Shown: positions 33,803-42,006 of the stretch, one piece after another
How the letters are laid out: each line of letters opens with the position of its first letter
Position numbering within the stretch: position 1 is the stretch's first letter
Made by a program: the position numbers and the translations under genes
Source of the DNA: Knoellia aerolata DSM 18566
GTDB taxonomy: Bacteria > Actinomycetota > Actinomycetes > Actinomycetales > Dermatophilaceae
Length of the DNA stretch: 48,673 nucleotides
Direction of reading: 5' to 3'
NCBI RefSeq assembly: GCF_000768695.1
Contig: NZ_AVPL01000025.1
Location: 1-48,673, forward strand
The notes under the pieces: generated by a model
Databases searched by the model: none
Told to the model about the DNA's origin: nothing
Seen by the model: only the letters and a program-made list of their open reading frames with translations

Positions 33803-35308
33803 ATGAGCCACGTCTACGCCGACTACACCAAGGCCCGGATCGGGTTCTTCTTCGGCCTCACCGCCTGGCAGCTCGCCACCGTCACCATCGGGGGCCTGCC
33901 GGTGCTGGTCAACGCCAGCCGGGGCGCGTGGGTGCCCGCCGGCGGCTGCCTGCTGGCTTGGGTGGTCCTCACGCTATTGGTGGTGACCCCGGTGAGGGGT
34001 CGCTCGGCCACCGGCTGGCTGCTCGCGGTGACCGCCCAGACCGCCGGCAGCATCACCGGCTGGAGCCGGTTCACCGCCCGCGCCGCCCGGGGAGCCGCCG
34101 ACGACCTGCACGTTGCTGACCTGCCCGGGGTCCTGGCAGCGGTTCAGGTCCACGACGCACCCCCGACCGGTCCCGAGCAGCGCCGGGTCGCCCTCATCCA
34201 GGACCACGCCGCCCGGACCTGGGCGGTCACCGCCGCCGCGGTCCACCCCGGCATCGGGATGGCCGGGCCAGCCGAGCGCGACCGGTACGGCGACGGGCTG
34301 TCCGCGTTGCTCGAGGCCGCCGCTCGCACCGAGCTCATCGACGAGATCATCGTCATGGTCCGCACCGTCCCCGACGACGGCGCCGAACGGGACCAGTGGA
34401 TCGTCCGGCACCGCCGAGCGGGCGCACCCGGAGCGGCCCGGGCCGTCAACGACGACCTGCAGGCCACCCTGACGTCCGCGTCGGTGCGTACCGAGGTGTT
34501 CGTCACCGTCGTCGTGCCCGAGTCCCGCATTGCCACACACGCCCGCGAGTGCGGGGGCGGGTTCGAGGGCCGCGCCCGCGTCCTGGCCGCGTTGACCGGC
34601 GAGGTGGAGGCGCACCTGCGCGGCGGCCTCGGTATGACCGGGGTGTCCTGGTTGACCTCCCCGGAGTTGGCGGCGGCCTGCCGCACCGGGTTCGCGCCGG
34701 GCGACCGGGTCGGGATCATCGACGCCCTGGCCGCGGCCGCCACCGGCCCCGGTGTGAACGCCGACGTGCCGTGGGCGATGGCTGGCCCGTCCGGAGCCTG
34801 CGCGGTGGTGCGGCACTACCGCCATGACGCGTGGAACTCGATCTCGGCCACGCTCAAGCTCCCCGTCAAGGGCGCGGTCATGGGCGCGCTGGCGCCGGTG
34901 CTGATCCCGGGGGCGGGGGAGCGGCGCTGCTTCATGGTCGCCTACCCGATCATCTCCGGCCGCGACGCCGACCGGCAGAGTTCCAGTTCGCAGTGGAAGG
35001 CCGACATGGCCGACGGGCTGCGCGACAAGGCCAAGGTCAAGCAGCGCACCCGCTCCGCCGACGAGGCCGACAAGGTCCGCGGCCTGGACCGCAAGCTCGC
35101 CCGCGGCAACGCCCTGACCCGCCCCTACGCGGTGTGCACCGTCACCGTGCCCACGACCGCCCGGGTCGCCGAGCACGGCCGACGCCTCGACGCCGCGATC
35201 CGCTCAGCCGGGTTCGCGCCACTGCGTCTGGACCTGTCCCAGGACGCCGCGTTCGCCGCGTCCAGCATCCCGCTGGGAACCTCGCTGACCCGTAAGGGGG
35301 CATCATGA
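33803..35308 (+). CDS. SCO6880-family conjugation protein
   Basis: A 501-residue protein: two adjacent spans at about 14-52, then a soluble part. SCO6880 proteins are the actinobacterial counterpart of PrgI plus the N-terminal part of VirB4 and are always next to the ATPase gene, as here. Residues such as WNSISATLKLPVKGAVMGAL (about 345-365) and YPIISGRDADRQSSSSQW near 386 match the conserved C-terminal half. No nucleotide-binding motif. Excellent ribosome site AGGAGGT before ATG 33803. Confidence 0.85.
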   Translation: MSHVYADYTKARIGFFFGLTAWQLATVTIGGLPVLVNASRGAWVPAGGCLLAWVVLTLLVVTPVRGRSATGWLLAVTAQTAGSITGWSRFTARAARGAADDLHVADLPGVLAAVQVHDAPPTGPEQRRVALIQDHAARTWAVTAAAVHPGIGMAGPAERDRYGDGLSALLEAAARTELIDEIIVMVRTVPDDGAERDQWIVRHRRAGAPGAARAVNDDLQATLTSASVRTEVFVTVVVPESRIATHARECGGGFEGRARVLAALTGEVEAHLRGGLGMTGVSWLTSPELAAACRTGFAPGDRVGIIDALAAAATGPGVNADVPWAMAGPSGACAVVRHYRHDAWNSISATLKLPVKGAVMGALAPVLIPGAGERRCFMVAYPIISGRDADRQSSSSQWKADMADGLRDKAKVKQRTRSADEADKVRGLDRKLARGNALTRPYAVCTVTVPTTARVAEHGRRLDAAIRSAGFAPLRLDLSQDAAFAASSIPLGTSLTRKGAS

Positions 35309-35619
35309 CCGCTTACCCGCACCGGTACGGCGACACCGACCGGGCCGTGGAGCGCTACGCCACCGCCTGCGTGGCCTCTGCGACAATCCTGCGCAACCAA
35401 GGACTGCCCCATCAGGCCGTCGACCTCGAGGAAGCCGCCGAACGCGCCCGCGCCCAGTCCGACCGCCTTGACCAGCCGGGCCAGCCGGGCCGCGCGGTCG
35501 ACCGGTCCATCTTCGACCGGGACGACCTCGACCGGGACGACCCGGACCTGTTCGACCCCGACCTGGTCGACCACGACCTGTTCGACGATGACGGCCAGGT
35601 CCCGAGGTGGGGGCGGTGA
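35305..35619 (+). CDS. small protein with Asp-rich repeat tail
   Basis: A 104-residue protein with a helical N-terminus (AVERYATACVASATILRNQG) and a tail of repeated DRDD/DPDLFD/DHDLFD units (about 70-97), net very acidic. No known family. It is embedded between SCO6880 and virB4 genes with ATGA and GTGA overlaps. The tail could bind cations or the basic VirB4 partner. Function unknown. Confidence 0.5.
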   Translation: MTAYPHRYGDTDRAVERYATACVASATILRNQGLPHQAVDLEEAAERARAQSDRLDQPGQPGRAVDRSIFDRDDLDRDDPDLFDPDLVDHDLFDDDGQVPRWGR

Positions 35620-37130
35620 TACGCCAGCGCGGCCCGGGCCGCGATGTGGCGCGGCTGCTCGCCGACTTCGGGCACGACCTGCCGGCCACACCCGCCGAGC
35701 CTGCACAGGCCAAGGAGCCCCGCCTCTTTACCCGGGCCTCGCGCCGCGGGCCACGCCGGGCCGGGCGCGGCTGGGCGGCCTCACCCGGTGCGCCGGTGTC
35801 GTCGTGGCGGATGACCTCGGACCAGGTGCCGGTGCTGTGGCCGCTGATCGCCACCCCCGGTCTGCCCCCGACCGGTGCGCAGATGGGCATCGACGTGCTG
35901 TCCGGCGGGTCCTTCTTCGCCGACCCGTTCGGGTGGGTGCTGCGCGACGACGTCCCGGTCACCAACCCCAACGTCATGTGCTTCGGCAAACCCGGCCGGG
36001 GCAAGTCCGCCACCACCAAGGCGTTCCTCCTGCGGATGATGGACTTCGGGTACCGCGCCTTGGTCCTGGGCGACCCTAAGGACGAGTACGAACCGCTGTG
36101 CGCCTTCTTCGGGGTCGACCCAATCGCGATCGGCCCCGGCCTGCCCGCCCGGATCAACCCGCTGTCGTTCGGGCCCCTGGCGGGCGGGTGGGACACCCTG
36201 GACCGGCAGGGCGCGCACACCCGCGCCGGGATCGTCTTCGGGCGCTGGCTCACCCTGATCCGGGGGCTGGTCGGCTCCCAACGCGTCGGCGCCACCCCGG
36301 TGCCGTTCGGGCCCGTGGAGGAGCAGGTCGTCAAGGCCGCCCTGCGGGCCCTGACCGGGTACGCCACCGGCGCCACCCACCTGGTCGAGACCACCATCCC
36401 CGCCCTGTGGCACCAGCTGACCACCCCCACACCCCAGCTGATCGAGGAGTGCCGGTACGCGAGCACACGGCAGTTCCTCGACGAGAGCCGGCTGCTGCGC
36501 GATGCCCTCGGGCAGCTCGTCGACGGGGCGCTGGCCGGGCTGTTCGACACCCACACCACCATCGACATGGACTGGGACGCCCCCATCGCCTCGTTGTCAC
36601 TGTCCCGGCTCATGCCGTTGGGCGACGAAGCCGTCGGCATCGCCCTGACCTGCCTGTCCTCGTGGGGGCGGGGGATGCGGGAGAACGCGAGATCTGGGGA
36701 CCTGCGGATCAACGTGCGCGACGAGGTGTGGAAGCAGATGCGCCTGGGCCCAGAGGCGGTGAAGTCCTTCGACCAGGACCTGCGCCTGTCCCGCGCCGCA
36801 GGGGACATCCAGTGGGCCAACGCCCACAAACCCGCAGACCTGCTCTCCGTCGGCGACGCCGGCTCCCAGGCCGTCACCATCGCCAAGGACCTGCTGCACC
36901 TGACCGACGTCAAGATCCTCCACGGCCAGGACCACGGCGTCGCCGCCGACCTCGAGGACCTCCTCGGCCTGGGGCCGATCGCCCGCGACGTCGTCACCCG
37001 GTGGGCCATGCAGGGCAAGGGCCGCGCCCTGTGGTGCGTCGGGGACCAGCAGTACAAGGTCCAAACCGTCCTGCACCCCCTCGAAGCGCACCTGACGTTC
37101 ACCAACGACGCCATCACCGGCGCGGCATAG
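35616..37130 (+). CDS. virB4: VirB4-like T4SS ATPase
   Basis: A 504-residue ATPase. Walker A CFGKPGRGKSATTKAFLL is near residues 121-138, ALVLGDPKDEYEPL near 150, and the acidic motif VRDEVWKQM near 368; GQDHG near 432 is where the Gln sensor of VirB4/TraC proteins lies. It is short for VirB4 because the N-terminal half is supplied by the SCO6880 protein. The first 70 residues are disordered and basic. Start GTG 35616 overlaps the previous stop; GTG 35607 is possible. This is the motor of pilus or channel assembly. Confidence 0.88.
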   Translation: MIRQRGPGRDVARLLADFGHDLPATPAEPAQAKEPRLFTRASRRGPRRAGRGWAASPGAPVSSWRMTSDQVPVLWPLIATPGLPPTGAQMGIDVLSGGSFFADPFGWVLRDDVPVTNPNVMCFGKPGRGKSATTKAFLLRMMDFGYRALVLGDPKDEYEPLCAFFGVDPIAIGPGLPARINPLSFGPLAGGWDTLDRQGAHTRAGIVFGRWLTLIRGLVGSQRVGATPVPFGPVEEQVVKAALRALTGYATGATHLVETTIPALWHQLTTPTPQLIEECRYASTRQFLDESRLLRDALGQLVDGALAGLFDTHTTIDMDWDAPIASLSLSRLMPLGDEAVGIALTCLSSWGRGMRENARSGDLRINVRDEVWKQMRLGPEAVKSFDQDLRLSRAAGDIQWANAHKPADLLSVGDAGSQAVTIAKDLLHLTDVKILHGQDHGVAADLEDLLGLGPIARDVVTRWAMQGKGRALWCVGDQQYKVQTVLHPLEAHLTFTNDAITGAA

Positions 37131-37151
37131 AAGTCCAGGAGGGGACCAGAG

Positions 37152-38699
37152 ATGGGCAACAGCAGCAGCCGGGTGGGGTGGGTCGTCGCCGTCTTGGCCC
37201 TGGTCCTGCTCGCTGGGCCGTTCGGTGCCGCGGTGGTCCTCGCTGCGGTGCTCACCCCGGCCGTCGCCGCGCAGCACCGCCTGGACTGCGCCACCACCGT
37301 GGCGGCCAGCGGGCCTTGGCGGCCACCGTTCCGGCAGGCTTATGTGCGCTCCTCGGTGTACGGGATGCGGTTGCACCCCATCCACCGGCACTGGAGGCTG
37401 CACACCGGGGTCGACCTGGTCTCCCTGCCCGGCCCCGGACCGGTCGTTGCCGCAGCGGCGGGCACGGTCACTGCCGCCGGGCCCCGCGGCGGGTACGGCA
37501 ACGCCGTCGACGTCGACCACCGCGCCGGCCTGGTCTCCCGGTACGCCCACCTCGCCCGGATCAACCCTGCGATCCGCCCCGGCGCCACTGTCACCGTCGG
37601 GCAGGTCCTGGGGACCGAGGGCGCCACCGGAACGGCCACTGGGAACCACCTGCACTTCGAGATCCTGCGCGAGCGCACCCCGGTCGACCCCGTGCCGTTC
37701 ATGGCCGAGCGCGGTGCCCCCCTGGACGGACGCGCCGTCATACCCGTCCCCACCCACCCGGTCCCGGCGGCAGTGGAGGGCGGGATCGGGTTCGACCTGC
37801 CCCCGGCCGGCACTCCCCGCCTGAACTCCCTGCACACACCGCCCGCCCCGATCCCGGCCACCATCAAGGTCCTCTATGTCGCGGCGGGGGAGAGGTATCA
37901 GTTGCCGTGGACGCTGCTCGCCGGGATCGGGATGGAAGAGAGCGCCCACGGCGCCACGACCGCAACCTCCACGGCTGGCGCTCGGGGTTTGATGCAGTTC
38001 CTGCCCGCCACGTTCGCCGCCTACGGCGTCGACGGGGACGGCGACGGACGCGCCAGCATCACCAGCGACGCCGACAGCGTCTTCTCGGCGGCGAACTACC
38101 TCACCAGGTCCGGGGTCACCAAGGGCGTGGCCGGGGTACGCGCCGCGTTGTTCGCGTACAACCGCGCCACCTGGTACGTCAACGACGTCCTGCACTACGC
38201 CCACGCCTACGGTGGTGGGCTTGTCCTGGGAGACCCGGCCAGCTGCGATGGGGGAGAGGGCAACCCGGACTCGGCTCCGTTGCCCGGCGACCGGGTCGCC
38301 GCGGTGCTGGCTTGGGCGGGGCAGCAGGCCGGTGAGCCGTACGTGTACGGCGCGAACGGCCCCGACGCGTGGGACTGCTCGTCCTTCACCCAGGCCGCCT
38401 ACCGGCAGGCAGCAGTGTCCCTGCCGCGCACCGCCGGTGCCCAACGCGACTGGCTCGCCGCCGGAGGCGGCACCCGGATCCCACCCGGGCAGGAACGCCC
38501 CGGTGACCTGATCTTCTGGGACAGCTACCTGGGCCCCAACGCCATCGGGCACGTCGTCATCGTCGCGAACCCGGCCCGACGGACCACCGTTGAGGCCAAG
38601 AGCACCCGCGCCGGGGTGGGCACCTTCACGTACAGCTACACCGGCCACTCGATCTTCGAGATCTGGCGGCCCGGCACCCCGATCGCAGGCACCCGGTGA
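37152..38699 (+). CDS. three-enzyme cell-wall hydrolase: M23 peptidase, lytic transglycosylase and NlpC/P60
   Basis: A 515-residue exported protein. A signal anchor lies at about 8-36. M23/LysM-type metallo-endopeptidase: RLHTGVDLV (near 80) and NHLHFE (near 165) give zinc ligands. Lytic transglycosylase: catalytic Glu in GIGMEESAHG (near 260) and GARGLMQFLPATF (near 280). NlpC/P60: nucleophile Cys in WDCSSFTQAAY (near 408) and His in IGHVVIV (near 468). So one protein can cut peptide cross-links by two chemistries and glycan chains as well. It opens the thick wall for the T4SS. Good ribosome site AGGAGGGG. Confidence 0.92.
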   Translation: MGNSSSRVGWVVAVLALVLLAGPFGAAVVLAAVLTPAVAAQHRLDCATTVAASGPWRPPFRQAYVRSSVYGMRLHPIHRHWRLHTGVDLVSLPGPGPVVAAAAGTVTAAGPRGGYGNAVDVDHRAGLVSRYAHLARINPAIRPGATVTVGQVLGTEGATGTATGNHLHFEILRERTPVDPVPFMAERGAPLDGRAVIPVPTHPVPAAVEGGIGFDLPPAGTPRLNSLHTPPAPIPATIKVLYVAAGERYQLPWTLLAGIGMEESAHGATTATSTAGARGLMQFLPATFAAYGVDGDGDGRASITSDADSVFSAANYLTRSGVTKGVAGVRAALFAYNRATWYVNDVLHYAHAYGGGLVLGDPASCDGGEGNPDSAPLPGDRVAAVLAWAGQQAGEPYVYGANGPDAWDCSSFTQAAYRQAAVSLPRTAGAQRDWLAAGGGTRIPPGQERPGDLIFWDSYLGPNAIGHVVIVANPARRTTVEAKSTRAGVGTFTYSYTGHSIFEIWRPGTPIAGTR

Positions 38700-39118
38700 C
38701 CACGCACCCGGCCCGGCCCGAACCGGACATCGTCGCTCTGGTCGAGAGTGAGATCGGGAGGGCCGTTCGTGACGCGTGCGACCGCACGACCTCCCCGTAC
38801 TTCGCATCGGGCCTGCTCGACCGAGCCCTCGCCCTACTGCAGGCGCGGCTCGCCCAGGTCGCGCAGCACCGGCCTGACCTGCACGATCGGCTCGCCGACC
38901 ACTTCGACGTCCCCACGACGCCCGGTGACGTCAGCGCTGCCGTCCGCAGGTACGCCCACGCACAGCTCGAGCGCCGCCAGGAACTGGCAGCCCCGACGAC
39001 CGGGCCCACCATCCTCGACGCGGATGTCGCCGGGGCGCAGCGCCTCCACGCAAGCGCCGATGCCTGGCACCGGACACCGCCGAGCAGTGCGCGTCCGCCG
39101 CCCGCGAGGCCACGGTGA
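38696..39118 (+). CDS. unknown soluble protein of the conjugation operon
   Basis: A 140-residue helical protein, starting at GTG 38696 in overlap with the hydrolase gene. The middle has ALALLQARLAQVAQHRPDL, likely a helix; the last 25 residues are Pro/Arg-rich. No family recognised. Kept because of the coupling and position. Confidence 0.5.
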   Translation: MTTHPARPEPDIVALVESEIGRAVRDACDRTTSPYFASGLLDRALALLQARLAQVAQHRPDLHDRLADHFDVPTTPGDVSAAVRRYAHAQLERRQELAAPTTGPTILDADVAGAQRLHASADAWHRTPPSSARPPPARPR

Positions 39119-39210
39119 GGGCCCCGACCCCACGACCCCAACTGGACAGACCGCCGCCCGGAAGGCCCGACCCAACAACTTCGTAGCAAAGCTCGAGAGG
39201 GAGCAAGGCA

Positions 39211-39660
39211 ATGCAACAGTCACGACGCACCACCCCGTATCCGTACACCTGGGAGATCCCCCTCGCCGCAACCCTGACGATCGGGCTCGTCCTCGTCCTC
39301 GCCGCGCACACCGCCCGAAGCCTGGCCAACGCAGCCGCCGGCGCCGGCTGGGACTTCAGCCCCCAGGGCGAACTGTTCACCGCACTCCCGGGCATCCTGG
39401 GCGGCGACGGCCGCGCCGGCCTCGACCCGGGCGCCGCAGCGTCACCCGGGCTGCTCTACACGTGCTTGGTTCTCGTCGAGGTCGTCGCCGTGGCGCTCAT
39501 CGTCTGGGCCGCCATCGCCGGAATCCGCCAGTGGGGACCGGCACGGGTGCGGGGGATGGCCACCCGCGTCGAAGCCGACACCCTCCTTGGCGTGCGACGC
39601 CTGCGGAGGGTCGCGCCCCTGGTCCGCCCCGACCTGCACGGCAAGGAGCCCCGGCGATGA
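39211..39660 (+). CDS. two-span membrane protein next to the coupling protein
   Basis: A 149-residue protein with spans at about 17-37 and 90-113 and basic ends (GPARVRGMATRVEADTLL after the second span). Such small membrane proteins precede the VirD4-like gene in related actinobacterial elements and may anchor or extend it, since the coupling protein here has no spans of its own. Ribosome site GAGAGGGAG upstream. Overlaps the next gene by ATGA. Confidence 0.6.
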   Translation: MQQSRRTTPYPYTWEIPLAATLTIGLVLVLAAHTARSLANAAAGAGWDFSPQGELFTALPGILGGDGRAGLDPGAAASPGLLYTCLVLVEVVAVALIVWAAIAGIRQWGPARVRGMATRVEADTLLGVRRLRRVAPLVRPDLHGKEPRR

Positions 39661-41105
39661 CCCGCTGCGATCCCCGCCAGGTCGGGTGGCGCCTCGGACG
39701 CGCGCACGAACCCCGCGGCGGCGACCTGTGGGTGCCGTGGGACCGCACCACCGGCGTCATCGGCCCCCAAGGCTCCGGCAAGACGTTGGACCTGCTCATC
39801 CCCGCCCTGCTCGCCGCACCCGGCGCGGCGCTGGTCACCCTCACCAAGGCGGACGACCTCCTCCTGTCCATCGGACACCGCTCCACGAATGGTCGACCGT
39901 GCGTCGTGCTCGACCCGTTCGGGCTCGCCCCAGGCTTGCCCGAGCTCGTGTGGGACCCCGTCGCCGGGTGCGTGGACCCCGTGGTCGCCGAGAAGCGCGC
40001 CAAGGCCTTCACCGCCGGCACGGTCAACGGAGCCGGTGCCCGCGGACAGGGTGACGACGCCGCCCGGTTCTACGCCGCCGAAGCCGCCAAGGTCATCCAG
40101 GGCTACTTCCACGCCGCCGCGCTGACCGGACGCAGCCTCGACGACGTGCTGCGCTGGGTCGCCAACCCCGTCGCCGCCGTCGAACCGACCGAGATACTGC
40201 GCGAGCACCCGCATGCAGCCCCGTTCTGGCACGGACTGCTCCACGGCGCTTTGCGCGGGGACGACCGCACCGCCGGCAACACCATCACCACCGTCCAACA
40301 GGCCCTCGCCCTGTTCTTCCAGGAGGAGATCCGCCGCCGCTGCGTCCCCGGACCGGGTCGCCCCGCCACGAACATCGCCGACATCATCAACGCAGGCGGC
40401 ACGATCTACCTGCTCGGCCGGGAGAACCCGTACGAGTCTGCATCACCGCTCATGACCGCGATCGCCGAACACGTCCTCGACACCGCGCTGACCCTCGCTA
40501 CCCGGTCCCGGTGGGGGCGGCTGTGCCCGCCCATGCTTGCCTGCCTGGACGAGCTGCCCTCCACCGCACCGCTGCCCACCCTGCAGACCCGGATGGCCAA
40601 CGAACGCGCGCTGGGGATCTCGTTCATCTGGGCCGCCCAAACCCGCGCCCAGCTCACCCAGATCTTCGGCGAGCACCAGGCCCGGGCCGTGCTCGGGCTG
40701 ACGAACACTCTGGTGCTGTTCGGCGGGTCCAAGGACGTCGCGTTCAACCAAGAGATCTCCGACCTCCTCGGCTCCGTCCGGGTCGCCCGCACCACCTGGC
40801 AGGCAGGACGGTCGCACCGATCCGTCACCGGCGAGGACATCCCCATCCTCACCGGCGCCGAAGTCCGACAACTGAAGGAACGCCACGCCCTCGTTGTCGC
40901 CGAGAATGGCAAGCCCCTCATCGCCAGACTCAGCCGCTGCATCGACGGCAAGCCCGGACGCGCCCTGCTCGACGCCCAACGACAGGCCCGGGACCGGCTC
41001 GCCCGTACCCGGAACCGGGAGGTTGCCCCGGAGGCACGCGCGACCGCCGCCCTCGTCGAGGCCAATCGCCACGGACTCGGCTCCGACCCAAGCGGTAAGC
41101 CATGA
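39657..41105 (+). CDS. TraG/VirD4-like coupling protein (TraM-recognition domain)
   Basis: A 482-residue ATPase. Walker A GVIGPQGSGKTLDLLIPAL is near 32-50, LVTLTKADDLLLSI near 60, and Walker B MLACLDELPSTAPLP near 295, followed by the all-helical TraM/TraD-binding segment (about 300-420). Coupling proteins bind the relaxase-DNA complex and hand it to the T4SS. It lacks the N-terminal spans of VirD4; the preceding membrane protein may serve that part. Intact motifs. A coupling protein without a relaxase in sight implies that the relaxase gene is outside the window. Confidence 0.88.
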   Translation: MTRCDPRQVGWRLGRAHEPRGGDLWVPWDRTTGVIGPQGSGKTLDLLIPALLAAPGAALVTLTKADDLLLSIGHRSTNGRPCVVLDPFGLAPGLPELVWDPVAGCVDPVVAEKRAKAFTAGTVNGAGARGQGDDAARFYAAEAAKVIQGYFHAAALTGRSLDDVLRWVANPVAAVEPTEILREHPHAAPFWHGLLHGALRGDDRTAGNTITTVQQALALFFQEEIRRRCVPGPGRPATNIADIINAGGTIYLLGRENPYESASPLMTAIAEHVLDTALTLATRSRWGRLCPPMLACLDELPSTAPLPTLQTRMANERALGISFIWAAQTRAQLTQIFGEHQARAVLGLTNTLVLFGGSKDVAFNQEISDLLGSVRVARTTWQAGRSHRSVTGEDIPILTGAEVRQLKERHALVVAENGKPLIARLSRCIDGKPGRALLDAQRQARDRLARTRNREVAPEARATAALVEANRHGLGSDPSGKP

Positions 41106-41746
41106 GCACCGAACCGACACCCGGCCCGGAGCGGCGAATTCTGGCCCGACCGTTTCCTCCCCCTGGGCGGCTCGTCGAGCACGCCTACTGGGAGCTCAGC
41201 ATCGCCGCCAACGGCACCCCCGAACAGATTAAGGCCCTCGGCGACCTCCGCCGACTCCCCAAACCCTGGGACCCACCCACCTGCACCCACCCCGACCTGC
41301 GCCTCGAAATCTGGGTCTGGCTCGACGACGTCGTCACGTGGATCAACCACGAACACATCTGGGACACCGACGGTTACATCCCCTCGTGCTGGCCCGAACA
41401 CCCCCACCTCGTCCACGACCTCGCCGTCCTCGCCGACCAGCGCCGCCGCGCCGGCATGGCCAACACCAGCGACGCCCTCGAGGACTGGCACCGCTACGCC
41501 CTCCCGGCCTTTCTCGACCGCATGCGCCAGCGACTCAAGTCCCACTGCGAGAACGGCCACCAAAGCTGGCCGTCCACCGGACGCCACGCCCGCCACAGCG
41601 GCGACCCCCACCGCAGTAGACGCGCCCGCGCCTTCAAGGATGACGCGCAAGTACCACCCGGCCCGGCCCAAGCAGCTCACCTGCCACCGCGACTGAGCGT
41701 CGTGGATGGAAACCTGATCGACAACGAGAGCGGCGAACTGCTCTAG
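41102..41746 (+). CDS. DUF4913-like protein
   Basis: A 214-residue protein. Residues about 60-145 have the Trp-rich pattern of DUF4913: LRLEIWVWLDDVVTWINHE, then IPSCWPEHPHLVHDLAVL and EDWHRYALPAFLDRM. Such proteins are common at the end of actinobacterial conjugation operons. Role unknown. It overlaps the coupling-protein gene by ATGA and appears to end the operon. The last 60 residues are poorly conserved. Confidence 0.6.
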   Translation: MSTEPTPGPERRILARPFPPPGRLVEHAYWELSIAANGTPEQIKALGDLRRLPKPWDPPTCTHPDLRLEIWVWLDDVVTWINHEHIWDTDGYIPSCWPEHPHLVHDLAVLADQRRRAGMANTSDALEDWHRYALPAFLDRMRQRLKSHCENGHQSWPSTGRHARHSGDPHRSRRARAFKDDAQVPPGPAQAAHLPPRLSVVDGNLIDNESGELL

Positions 41747-42006
41747 CCACAACGCAGTGTTCGCGGTCCCAACGAGTAGCACTGGCCGGCAAGGACCTTC
41801 ACGTTTGAGAAGCGTCACTTCGCCCACTGTGTGCATCCCTCGCGAACCGAAACGGCCCTCCGAAGTACTGCACCCAGAAGGTCGTCACAGCCAGCAACCT
41901 CTCAACGAAGGGAGCCGGTGCCTGTGTCGATGGGTGTCACAGCGAACGAGACCCTCTGCAGTGGCAAACAGCGCAGTCCCGTGACGACCCGACGTACTCT
42001 TCGGTC

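Noticed and set aside
36597-38807. A 736-codon minus-strand frame across virB4 and the hydrolase gene
   Set aside because: Antisense to two genes with intact catalytic motifs; composition is typical of a shadow frame.
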